DNA of 36,846 bases from Gammaproteobacteria bacterium (lineage in GTDB: Bacteria; Pseudomonadota; Gammaproteobacteria; Pseudomonadales; Pseudomonadaceae): assembly GCA_012719655.1 (NCBI GenBank), contig JAAXZZ010000100.1, positions 1 through 36,846 on the forward strand, read 5' to 3'. The notes beneath the pieces were generated by a model. That model had not been told where the DNA came from. It did not search any database and saw nothing but the letters and a program-made list of their open reading frames with translations. A program made the position numbers and the translations under genes. Below, in pieces: positions 1 through 8,340 of this stretch; within the stretch, counting starts at the first letter, position 1, and each line of letters opens with the position of its first letter.

Positions 1-251
1 CTCATAAAAACTCTACACTGATCATTTAACCGCCATACCTAATACACATCGCTCCTTCATAACCCATTGAAAAACGGGGTAGCACACCACTAGGCACGGC
101 AAAACGCTGCACAGCTTAAGTGGCAAAGCCCAAAGTGTGAACCTTTTAAGGTATTTAAGTTAAAAACAGATGGTCAGCGCGTATTTTATTTATCTATCAA
201 GCACGCACTGATATTTACCGCAGCAAGAGAAATAACTCAGAAATTTGCTGC

Positions 252-1166
252 TTATGCAGCACAGATCGGCCTAGCAAACCAGGTCAAAATCTCATCCCAC
301 AATGGTTGTGCCAGCGGACGAAAATAACCCATGTGGCCAATCGCACCAAACTTCAACGCATAGGCTTGCGGGTCAATATCCCGGTGAATCACTTCTGCAC
401 CGCTGTAGTACTGCATAAAAGCATCACGCGAGACTGGCAGCGCCCAGAGATCATCCAAGGCAACCGCGGCAGTAATCGGCGTGCGAACTTGTGCAAACTG
501 TAGCCTTTTACTTTCACCCACTAACGGGTCATCAAAAAAATAATGCGGCATGCCACACCAGCGCTTCCAAGATCGATACACATCGATCGGCATATCTTCA
601 CCCATGCCGAGCATTTTCCACGGCAAATAACCTTTCCAAGCCACACAAACAGGAAAGACGACATTCCACATAAACTGCACTTTTAAACGCTCCGGCAATG
701 GCATCCAACCATGCCAGCCCGCACCTGTACCGACGCTATAGCAGCGGCTGACTTTCTCATGATTGGGTAACAAACCCAAGGCGTGCCCGCCATAGGAGTG
801 TCCGACTAAATACAACGGCCGACCATCACGATGCATATAGTCGACCGCAGCAGCTAGGTCCAACTGCCCCCAATCTTCAAAGGCCATTTGAAAACCTTTA
901 AGCTGCTTGGGCGCGGACTGACCGGTGCCGCGATAATCCAAGGTCAATACGTTAAAACCTTGAGTGCTGGCGTACTCAGCAAAACGTCGATAGAACTGTT
1001 GACCCACGCCTGTTGCCCCAGCGATCAGCAACTGACCTTTAACAGTCTCAGCAGATGTAACATATAGATAGGCACTGATTGGATAGCCATCGGCAGCCTG
1101 TAAAGTCACTGCTTGCGCAGCTTGGCTCGTATCACTCATAAAACTCTCCGTCTTATTATTCAGCAA
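252..1166 (-). CDS. alpha/beta hydrolase (serine aminopeptidase S33-like)
   Basis: 304 aa ORF; GATGVGQQFYRRFAEYASTQGFNVLTLDYRGTGQS and a GHSYGGHALG nucleophile elbow. Start may be the internal Met (MSDTSQ) at 1139. Confidence 0.85.
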   Translation of the reverse strand: MLNNKTESFMSDTSQAAQAVTLQAADGYPISAYLYVTSAETVKGQLLIAGATGVGQQFYRRFAEYASTQGFNVLTLDYRGTGQSAPKQLKGFQMAFEDWGQLDLAAAVDYMHRDGRPLYLVGHSYGGHALGLLPNHEKVSRCYSVGTGAGWHGWMPLPERLKVQFMWNVVFPVCVAWKGYLPWKMLGMGEDMPIDVYRSWKRWCGMPHYFFDDPLVGESKRLQFAQVRTPITAAVALDDLWALPVSRDAFMQYYSGAEVIHRDIDPQAYALKFGAIGHMGYFRPLAQPLWDEILTWFARPICAA

Positions 1167-1284
1167 GCGATTGCAGGCTCACTGTATTTTTGTACTCAAG
1201 AGTTTATTAATTCGTCGAGCAAATGCCTAGCGTTAAATAACGTCTTAACAATTCTTCACAAAACTGTGTTTTCTAACCCAGTCT

Positions 1285-1322
1285 AAAAAAAATGCCGATC
1301 AGCTAAGCTGAGCGGCATTTTT
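1285..1322. terminator. Rho-independent terminator, probably bidirectional, downstream of nhaD
   Basis: aaaaaaa-aatgccg-a-tcagct-a-agctga-g-cggcatt-tttt: 13 paired bases with one mismatch, flanked by A-run and T-run. Confidence 0.85.
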
Positions 1323-1352
1323 AACCGTGTCAATTGTTGCGCTGCAAATTGA

Positions 1353-2582
1353 TTAAATCAAATAGCTCACCGCAAACACACCAAGGAAACCCACGCTGTA
1401 CGCCAACAACAAATAGCCAAAGTAGCGTAAGTAAGCCACAAAAGTGAGTGCCGAAATTTTGCTCATTGCTACCACACCAGCCGCTGAACCAATCGCTAAC
1501 AAAGAACCGCCGACACCGACAGAGTAGGTTAAAGTTAGCCATTGACCTTCACTCATCTCAATTCCCGATTTAAGCAAGGCAGCGGTTAGAGGGACGTTAT
1601 CAATCAGTGCTGAGAATAAACCCACTGAATAGTTAGCGACGACAATCGGTAGTTTTTCGTATAACGCTGGGAAGTGTTCCAGCACATGCAGCTCTTTGAG
1701 CATGCCAACTAACAGCAACACGCCTAAGAAAAACAGCAAGGTATCAAACTCGATTTTGCGGATGTATTCGAGCACAGCCTCATCTTTATTGAGGAAATGC
1801 ACGGCCATAAACATCACTGCTAAGCCAAATAAGAACGACAGTACCGGCGGAATACCGAAAGCGACGTTCGCACCAATGGTGCCGATAATGGTGGCTAAGA
1901 AGAGTCCTGCAATGATCTGATCGCCTTTAGCAATATCGGTTTGGCGTTTGACCAACACCACATCGCCAGTCAGACTGCGCGACAAGATAAAAGCTAAAAA
2001 CAACACCGCTAACAAAGCTGGCACACTCAATAACACCAAATCAGCAATTTTGACTTTGCCGGCCAAGAAAATCATCAGCGTGGTCACATCACCAGTGATC
2101 AATGCCGCACCACCTGAGTTGACCGCAAACACCACCAAAATAATGTAGCGCAGCAGTTTATCAGTGCTTAGATTGAGGCTGAGCAATACCGTAATGCACA
2201 CTAAGGTGGCGGTAATGTTATCGGCCATTGATGAAAAGAAGAAAGCAAACAGGCCCGTCACCAGCATCAAGCGCCGCTCAGTCATGCGCGTTGGCATGAC
2301 TTTATTGACGATGCCATCAATCACGCCTTTGTGTGACACATAAGCTACAAAGGTCATCGCCGCCATTAAAAACAACCACAAGGTGGCGATCTCTAAAAGG
2401 TTTTCATTCAACGAATGCATCAATTGTTCAGTGCTTAAATCACCGGGCGGAGCAATGAAATACAGCACCCACACCAGCGTGCCAAAAAACAACGTGGCTT
2501 TGGCTTTATCAATTTTTGTAAAATCTTCCGCAACAATTGATAGAAAGCCCAAGAACGCTAAAACCAGTAGAACGGTTGTCAT
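1353..2582 (-). CDS. nhaD: NhaD-type Na+/H+ antiporter
   Basis: Multi-TM protein; FFSSMADNITATLVCITVLLSLNL, VNSGGAALITGDVTTLMIF, LIDNVPLTAALL, VGGSLLAIGSAAGVVAMS are typical of NhaD/ArsB-superfamily transporters. Start placed at MTTVLL rather than the upstream ORF start at 2603. Confidence 0.88.
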   Translation of the reverse strand: MTTVLLVLAFLGFLSIVAEDFTKIDKAKATLFFGTLVWVLYFIAPPGDLSTEQLMHSLNENLLEIATLWLFLMAAMTFVAYVSHKGVIDGIVNKVMPTRMTERRLMLVTGLFAFFFSSMADNITATLVCITVLLSLNLSTDKLLRYIILVVFAVNSGGAALITGDVTTLMIFLAGKVKIADLVLLSVPALLAVLFLAFILSRSLTGDVVLVKRQTDIAKGDQIIAGLFLATIIGTIGANVAFGIPPVLSFLFGLAVMFMAVHFLNKDEAVLEYIRKIEFDTLLFFLGVLLLVGMLKELHVLEHFPALYEKLPIVVANYSVGLFSALIDNVPLTAALLKSGIEMSEGQWLTLTYSVGVGGSLLAIGSAAGVVAMSKISALTFVAYLRYFGYLLLAYSVGFLGVFAVSYLI

Positions 2583-2747
2583 ATGAGTCCTCTGTGAGCA
2601 CATTAGAAAAGGTGCCGAAGTTTATGCCTTTCTATGCACAAAAACCTATAGCGTCCATCAAGTCAAAAAAGAAATATTGATCTATAAAGCGTAAGCAAAT
2701 ATATCAGGCGGGTAATACAGAGTGATGCGGGTAGAAGGGCGCTTATC

Positions 2748-3011
2748 TCAGCGCAATTGACTGTCTTTACTGCCGCGGCGATTGTAACCGCTGAAGCGGG
2801 TTTGTTGATCTTCAAGTGATTGGCAGGTGATGCACAGTTGCACACCTGGCATGGCGAGTCTGCGGCCTTCAGGAATCAGGGCATCACAGTTCTGGCAATG
2901 CTCAGCACTGGGCCCTTGCGGCAATTGCTGACGAACACGCTGCACAGCATCTTCAATACTGCTATCAATTTGCTCTTGCACGGCGCCATCATGCGCCCAA
3001 CCGGTTGCCAT
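2748..3011 (-). CDS. DksA/TraR-type C4 zinc-finger protein (YbiI-like)
   Basis: 87 aa; CQNCDALIPEGRRLAMPGVQLCITCQ zinc finger, no long coiled coil. Confidence 0.85.
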   Translation of the reverse strand: MATGWAHDGAVQEQIDSSIEDAVQRVRQQLPQGPSAEHCQNCDALIPEGRRLAMPGVQLCITCQSLEDQQTRFSGYNRRGSKDSQLR

Positions 3012-3039
3012 AACCGCCTCCTTACGCGTAGGAGTGATG

Positions 3040-3210
3040 CTACTCTGCGTTTTTCACATCTACAGCGGCTTGCTCTGCGGCCTGCTTCGCTGCGTTTTGC
3101 TCAGCTTGCCACGCCTGCATATCTTCGTAATAAGTGTCCCACACACAAGGTGAACAACCACTTTCACAGCATTCATAGTCTTCTGGTGGTGTTGGCTTCT
3201 CACGCATCAT
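3040..3210 (-). CDS. small oxidoreductase-like N-terminal domain protein (56 aa; absent from supplied ORF track)
   Basis: Hand translation of the minus strand: MMREKPTPPEDYECCESGCSPCVWDTYYEDMQAWQAEQNAAKQAAEQAAVDVKNAE*. The PxPPxxxxCCxxGCxxCVWDxYYEDMxxW pattern matches the Oxidored-like family; ORF falls under the 60-aa cutoff. Confidence 0.8.
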   Translation of the reverse strand: MMREKPTPPEDYECCESGCSPCVWDTYYEDMQAWQAEQNAAKQAAEQAAVDVKNAE

Positions 3211-3321
3211 CGCTCTCAACTCTAATTAACATGATAACAAGCCACTTCAATCCTGCGGCTCCAGTCGCCTTATCATTTTAACGCAATCGACAGTGACTTG
3301 GCAGTGCTAAGGCACGAACGC

Positions 3322-3747
3322 CTATTTACTTGGCAAGTACTGGGCTAAACGCGAAGCCATTTCAGCCGCCAAAGCCTGCAGAGCATTGAGTGGACGAATC
3401 ATCACCTCAAACTCAACGATCTTGCCACTCTCGTCAAAGCGAATCATATCGATGCCTTTGAGCTGCTTGCCATTGACTTTGGCGCTGAACTCAAGCACCA
3501 CGCTTAAGCCATCTGCAGTGGACAATTCACGCAAATACTCGAAATCAGTAAATACTTTGGCGACCGTGTTTAAAATCAAAGCCACCACCGGAGCGCCAGG
3601 GTAGGGCGTATGCGCAACGGGCGAACGAAACACCGCCTGCGCATGCAAAATGCTCGGCAGCGTCGATAAATCACCTTGTGCTACCATCCTGTGCCAATGA
3701 GCCAGGGCTTGGCTAACGGCTTCAGGTCGAGTTACAGATGTCATCAC
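3322..3747 (-). CDS. SnoaL/NTF2-like nuclear transport factor 2 family protein
   Basis: 141 aa; ...LSTLPSILHAQAVFRSPVAHTPYPG...KQLKGIDMIRFDESGKIVEFEVMIRPLNALQAL, SnoaL-like. Confidence 0.75.
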   Translation of the reverse strand: MMTSVTRPEAVSQALAHWHRMVAQGDLSTLPSILHAQAVFRSPVAHTPYPGAPVVALILNTVAKVFTDFEYLRELSTADGLSVVLEFSAKVNGKQLKGIDMIRFDESGKIVEFEVMIRPLNALQALAAEMASRLAQYLPSK

Positions 3748-3759
3748 ATGACCTCGTGT

Positions 3760-5442
3760 TTATTGTGGTTGACTGACAGCTTGTGGATCGCGCAATTGTG
3801 CCCGCAAGATTTTCCCCACCGGCGACTTCGGCAACTGCTCACGAAACTCAATGTATTTAGGCACTTTGTAGCCGGTCAGTTGCTTGCGGCAATAGTCGAT
3901 GATTTCTGCTGCTGTCAAGTTAGCGTTGCGCGAGCAGATATAAGCGCACACCGCTTCACCGCTGTTGTCATCAGGGCGACCAATCACCGCCACTTCGATA
4001 ACATCTGGATGCAGGGCAATTACGCCTTCCACTTCATTGGGGTAAACGTTAAAGCCTGACACTAAAACGATGTCTTTTTTGCGATCCACAATTTGCAAAA
4101 AGCCATTTTCATCCATCACCGCCATATCACCGGTAAAAAACCAGCCGTTGCGTAAACTGGCTTGGCTTTCTTCTGGTTGATTTAAGTACTCATTGATCAC
4201 ATGCGGACCACGCACAGCCAATTCGCCCGCTTCACCAAAAGGCAGGTCCTGGCCATCCTCAGCGACAATGCGCACTTCGCAGGCCGGTAAGGGCAGGCCG
4301 ACATAGCCTAGACGCACCTGTCCTAGCGGCGGATTGAGGGAAACAAAGCAACTGGTTTCAGTCAGGCCATAACCTTCTAAAATCGGGCAAATACGCTGCT
4401 GCCATTGCTTGGCAGTGCTCGGTCTGAGTGCCGTACCACCGGAGACGACGTATTTAAGATGCAGTGGTTGTTCAGTAAACCAAGGCTCGGCTAATAAACC
4501 GGCATAGAGCGTATCAACCCCAGTCATCCAACCAATTTTAAATTGCGCAAAAGCAGGTTTAAGGTTGCTTAATGGTCTTGGATTAGGCACTAAAACGTTG
4601 CAAGCACCCTGTTTAAAAAACAGTAGGAAATTAAAGTTAAAGGCAAAAATATGGTACAGGGGCAGGGCTGTCAGAATCGTCTCATTCGGCGTTATTTGAA
4701 TATCATAAGCATTGACATACACCTGTGCCATTTCCAGCACAGCCAGTAAGTTCGCATGGGTTAACGGCGCGCCCTTACTGCGTCCTGTGGTTCCTCCGGT
4801 GTATTGATATAAAGCCACAGGATGGGCTTCTCGCTGCACTGGCGGCATCTGCGCACCAGCACTCAGAGCATCGCTAAAGGTTTGATACTGCGAGGCATCG
4901 AGCTCAAGCTTAACGCCAAGATGTTGACGAATGGCAGCCGCAATTGGCTCAGGGAAAAAGTCTGCCATGGAGCACAAGACTAGCGCTAAACTCTGCTGCT
5001 CAACCACCGGTTTCACCGTATTGGCAAACAGGTCAGAAGCAATCAAAAGCTTGGCATTGCTGTCTTCAATCTGCAGTGCGACTTCACGGGCGGTATACAG
5101 CGGGTTCATATTGGTAATGATCAAACCGGCTTTCCAAGCGCCCATCACTGCAATCGGATAGTGCAAGCTGGTCGGCAACTGAATCGCAACCACATCACCA
5201 CGCTGCAAACCTTGCGCCACCAAAAAGGCGGCAAAGGCAGTTGATAAATCGTCCACCTGCTTAAAAGTTAAGCTTTGCTGCAAGCCATTGGGGAGCACCA
5301 TGCTAAAAGCATTGCTATCTGGGTATTGTGCAGCACCTACAGCGCTGAATTGAGCAACACTGCCTTGCATAACAGCGGCAGGCACTTGGTAGTTACGAAT
5401 GGATTCAGGATAGCTCTTCTGCCAGGGATTAACTGCCGTCAT
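3760..5442 (-). CDS. long-chain fatty-acid-CoA ligase / AMP-dependent synthetase
   Basis: 560 aa; YQYTGGTTGRSKGAPLTH, ILEGYGLTETS, GWFFTGDMAVMDENGFLQIVDRKKDIVLVSGFNVYPNEVE, KSPVGKILRAQLR. Confidence 0.93.
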   Translation of the reverse strand: MTAVNPWQKSYPESIRNYQVPAAVMQGSVAQFSAVGAAQYPDSNAFSMVLPNGLQQSLTFKQVDDLSTAFAAFLVAQGLQRGDVVAIQLPTSLHYPIAVMGAWKAGLIITNMNPLYTAREVALQIEDSNAKLLIASDLFANTVKPVVEQQSLALVLCSMADFFPEPIAAAIRQHLGVKLELDASQYQTFSDALSAGAQMPPVQREAHPVALYQYTGGTTGRSKGAPLTHANLLAVLEMAQVYVNAYDIQITPNETILTALPLYHIFAFNFNFLLFFKQGACNVLVPNPRPLSNLKPAFAQFKIGWMTGVDTLYAGLLAEPWFTEQPLHLKYVVSGGTALRPSTAKQWQQRICPILEGYGLTETSCFVSLNPPLGQVRLGYVGLPLPACEVRIVAEDGQDLPFGEAGELAVRGPHVINEYLNQPEESQASLRNGWFFTGDMAVMDENGFLQIVDRKKDIVLVSGFNVYPNEVEGVIALHPDVIEVAVIGRPDDNSGEAVCAYICSRNANLTAAEIIDYCRKQLTGYKVPKYIEFREQLPKSPVGKILRAQLRDPQAVSQPQ

Positions 5443-5548
5443 CTTGGTGCTCCAAAGGATATTATTGTTATTAGCAGCGTAATTATTGCGCCAGTTAGCA
5501 AGTCACTCTCGTGGCGCAGAATCGTTGTTGAGGTTCAGGCTATAATTG

Positions 5549-5587
5549 AATCTTAACACTGTCAAGATCATAAGCAGTGCTAAGATT
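5549..5587. promoter_or_regulatory. dyad-symmetric putative operator between fadD-like and tetR genes
   Basis: aatcttaacactg-N13-cagtgctaagatt, 12 of 13 positions symmetric; lies between divergent genes, one encoding a TetR regulator. Confidence 0.5.
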
Positions 5588-5629
5588 TGGCTCGGCTGCA
5601 ACTGTATTTTCTAGACTCAAGGACTTTTT

Positions 5630-6265
5630 GTGAGCGCACAACAACCAAACTCGCGTCAGCACTACCACGTTGGTAATTTGGCTGAACAACTCTTATCTAG
5701 CGCGCGCAACATGCTGGAAGAAGTGGGTGTGGCGAAGTTATCCATGCGTGCGTTATGCAGCGCGCTCGGTGTCACGGCGACGGCGGCTTATCACCACTTT
5801 ACCAACCGTGCCGAACTGCTCGCACAACTGGCCACTCAGGGCTATTTAGAGCTGGCAGAGGAGCTCAATGAAAAGGCGGTGGCGCTACCGGTCGAGGAAA
5901 AAATACGCGGTTTTTGTTTAATTTATCTTAATTTTGGCCGTCGTAATCCAGCGCTTTATCAGTTGATGTTTGGACCTGAATTGGAGTTTGAGCAGATGCC
6001 CGAACACTTGCTTAATGCTCGGCAACAGGCCTTTTCTAGACTGGAATTGATGGTTGCAGATTTACTCAAACAAACACCTGACAGCCCTGATGTGCGCAGC
6101 GCAGCATTGGCCAGTTGGTCGTATATTCATGGTTTGACCTCGCTGCTTTTGCATGAGGTTTTACAGCGGCCTAAAGACATCTCTGATCAACGCATTATTG
6201 AGCGAACTTTGACAGGTTTTGAGCTATTGTTTAACGTCTACGCTGCAAACATCAATCCTGCTTAA
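5630..6265 (+). CDS. TetR/AcrR family regulator (WHG-domain type)
   Basis: 211 aa, GTG start; MLEEVGVAKLSMRALCSALGVTATAAYHHFTNRAELLAQLA HTH, then a WHG-like C-terminal domain. Confidence 0.88.
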   Translation: MSAQQPNSRQHYHVGNLAEQLLSSARNMLEEVGVAKLSMRALCSALGVTATAAYHHFTNRAELLAQLATQGYLELAEELNEKAVALPVEEKIRGFCLIYLNFGRRNPALYQLMFGPELEFEQMPEHLLNARQQAFSRLELMVADLLKQTPDSPDVRSAALASWSYIHGLTSLLLHEVLQRPKDISDQRIIERTLTGFELLFNVYAANINPA

Positions 6266-6288
6266 CCCCACCCGAGCAAGGAGCCAAT

Positions 6289-6810
6289 ATGTCAACGTCA
6301 ACAGTCAAAACCATTGAATTCTCCACTACCGAAACCGCTTTTGCTGCGATTTTATTAGCGCGCAGTGAAAAGGGGATTTGTACTATTTTGCTCGGTGACA
6401 GCCAAGCCGAGCTTGTCGAAGATTTACAACAACGCTTGCCCAAAGCAAAACTGGTCAAAAATGATCAGGCTCTGGCGGCATCGTTAAAGACAGTGACTGA
6501 GTTTTTAGACAAGCCTTTGACACCTTTAGATTTTCCTTTGGATATCCAAGGCAGCGATTTTCAGAAAAGTGTGTGGGCGGTATTACAGACGATTCCAGTG
6601 GGGCAAACACTCAGTTATAGCGATGTTGCCGAGCGTTTACATAAACCTAAAGCAGTCCGCGCTGTGGCCAATGCTTGCGCGGCTAATCCGCTGGCTTTAG
6701 TGATTCCATGCCATCGTATTTTACGTGCCGATGGCGGGATTTCTGGTTATCGCTGGGGCGTAGAACGTAAACGCGCATTACTGACGAAGGAGCAGCAGGC
6801 TTGTCAGTAG
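6289..6810 (+). CDS. ogt: methylated-DNA--[protein]-cysteine S-methyltransferase
   Basis: PCHRILRADGGISGYRWGVERKRALL active site; FQKSVWAVLQTIPVGQTLSYSDVAERL. Confidence 0.92.
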   Translation: MSTSTVKTIEFSTTETAFAAILLARSEKGICTILLGDSQAELVEDLQQRLPKAKLVKNDQALAASLKTVTEFLDKPLTPLDFPLDIQGSDFQKSVWAVLQTIPVGQTLSYSDVAERLHKPKAVRAVANACAANPLALVIPCHRILRADGGISGYRWGVERKRALLTKEQQACQ

Positions 6811-7028
6811 AAGGTTTTGTTAAAGCTACAGAAGCGCGCTATGCCATTGTTGCGGCCTTGAGCGCGCGAGCAGCTAGGACGCTATGCGCACGCCGTACCC
6901 TGCAGGTCAGTGATGTTGTTTAAGAATTGGGAGCGCGGGCAGCCTGCCCACATTGCAACTTACGCAGAGTTACCAACTTTTAGCATAACGAAGCAGTGAG
7001 AACGCTATGCGCATACCGTACCTTGTGG

Positions 7029-7052
7029 GTATCGCTATTCCCTCAGCGATAC
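7029..7052. repeat. perfect 8-bp stem hairpin inside the REP-like region
   Basis: gtatcgct-attccctc-agcgatac. Confidence 0.7.
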
Positions 7053-7060
7053 ATGGGAGC

Positions 7061-7077
7061 GCGGGCCGCTGGCCCGC
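7061..7077. repeat. perfect 7-bp GC-rich hairpin (REP-like)
   Basis: gcgggcc-gct-ggcccgc. Confidence 0.7.
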
Positions 7078-7166
7078 AACGCTTTGACGGTTCTTTTAAA
7101 GCAAATATTCCATTGTCTGTAGCTGCCTAAAACTGCAATAGTGCCAACAACGCCAATGCTCAACGA

Positions 7167-7265
7167 GTACTTCGGGGTGGGTGTGACAAGCGAGCCAAGG
7201 ATGGCTAGCGCCGCAGTTGAACCCTGGATGGGTTCATCGACGGATAAACACTGACCCCGAAGTAC
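7167..7265. repeat. 99-bp structured element with terminal inverted repeats
   Basis: Terminal arms gtacttcggggt (7167-7178) and accccgaagtac (7254-7265) are exact reverse complements; inner hairpins agcca-agga-tggct and tgaaccc-tggat-gggttca. Confidence 0.75.
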
Positions 7266-7319
7266 GACATGCACAGAATTGCTTGTAGGCTCTAACAAAA
7301 CAACCATTACAGTTTAGTT

Positions 7320-8291
7320 TTATTCTGGCCTTGGTGCATAGGAAAACACATCAGCGTGCATTTGCTCTGGCTGCATACCAGCGGCCACTAGCGCATCAAA
7401 AGTGCCGTAAACCATCGCTGGCGAACCACTCACAATCACGTGGTAATCACTTAGATGTTGAATATCCAGACACACCGCCTCATACAACATCCCCATCCGA
7501 CCACTCCAGCCAGTACCTTCACTGACAATCTGATGAAAATGCAGATTAGGCATTTGCTGCCAAACAGCTAAGTTCTTCAGCGAATAAAAATCCTCAGCCA
7601 ACCGTGCCCCCCAATAGACATGGATCGGCTGGTTGAACCCCATCGCACGGCAATGCTCAATTAAACTATGGATCTGCGCCATACCCGTGCCAGCAGCAAT
7701 CAGCAATAACGGACGTTGATCAGCAGCAGCCAAATGCACGTCACCAAAGGGCATTTTAATACGCGCAATACGCTCTTTTTGCAGTTGTTTGAGCAACTCA
7801 ACGGCTGGATTATCGCGAGCCAGAATATGCAATTCCAATTCGCGGCCTTGCTGTGGCGCAGACGCTATAGAGAAAGCACTGGATTCACCATTTTCACGCT
7901 CAATCAATAGATACTGACCGGCATGATAACGCACCACTTTTCCAGCCGGCAGACGCAAATGCACCGAAAAAACATCAGCACCTAAAGGCGTGACACTGAC
8001 TAACTGGCATGCCACTTTACATAAAGGCAACTCATTTGCGGCAAGCACGCCATCCCAATGCAATTCACAATCGCTTAAGGGTTCAGCAAGACAAGTAAAC
8101 AACTCACCTGACTCAAAAATATCGCTACCTTGACGAACTTTACCGCTGATTAAATTGGCGGCGCAAATATGGCAATTACCATTGCGACAGCTTTGTGGCG
8201 CATCAAAACCTAGGCGGCGCACCGCATCAATAATTTTTTCGCCCGGCAACAGTTCAATGACATGGCCTGACGGTTGTAACATGACTTTCAT
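7320..8291 (-). CDS. 2Fe-2S ferredoxin / ferredoxin-NAD(P)H reductase fusion (CDP-6-deoxy-delta-3,4-glucoseen reductase-like)
   Basis: CRNGNCHICAANLISGKV 2Fe-2S motif, then YHAGQYLLIERENGESSAFSIASAP flavin-binding and LLIAAGTGMAQIHSLIEH NAD-binding motifs. Start set at MKVMLQ. Confidence 0.88.
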   Translation of the reverse strand: MKVMLQPSGHVIELLPGEKIIDAVRRLGFDAPQSCRNGNCHICAANLISGKVRQGSDIFESGELFTCLAEPLSDCELHWDGVLAANELPLCKVACQLVSVTPLGADVFSVHLRLPAGKVVRYHAGQYLLIERENGESSAFSIASAPQQGRELELHILARDNPAVELLKQLQKERIARIKMPFGDVHLAAADQRPLLLIAAGTGMAQIHSLIEHCRAMGFNQPIHVYWGARLAEDFYSLKNLAVWQQMPNLHFHQIVSEGTGWSGRMGMLYEAVCLDIQHLSDYHVIVSGSPAMVYGTFDALVAAGMQPEQMHADVFSYAPRPE

Positions 8292-8340
8292 GCGTATTTT
8301 GTTCCCTGTGTGTGCACAACACAATCATCACTCAAGCGCA

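Larger units (their letters stand above)
6871..7081. repeat. two diverged direct copies of a REP-like module
   Basis: Copy 1 about 6871-6955 (cagctaggacgctatgcgcacgccgtaccctg...gggagcgcgggcagcctgcccacattgc); copy 2 about 6994-7081 (cagtgagaacgctatgcgcataccgtaccttg...gggagcgcgggccgctggcccgcaac). Confidence 0.7.

Noticed and set aside
1-251. Possible gene at the window start
   Set aside because: No ORF of useful length or recognisable motif; left as intergenic.
2820-3281. 153-aa plus-strand ORF
   Set aside because: Antisense to the zinc-finger gene and the 56-aa Cys-rich ORF, both with recognisable motifs.
7035-7307. 90-aa minus-strand ORF over the repeat region
   Set aside because: It runs straight through the inverted-repeat element and REP-like hairpins; composition follows the repeats, with no recognisable domain. 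Probably a chance ORF.
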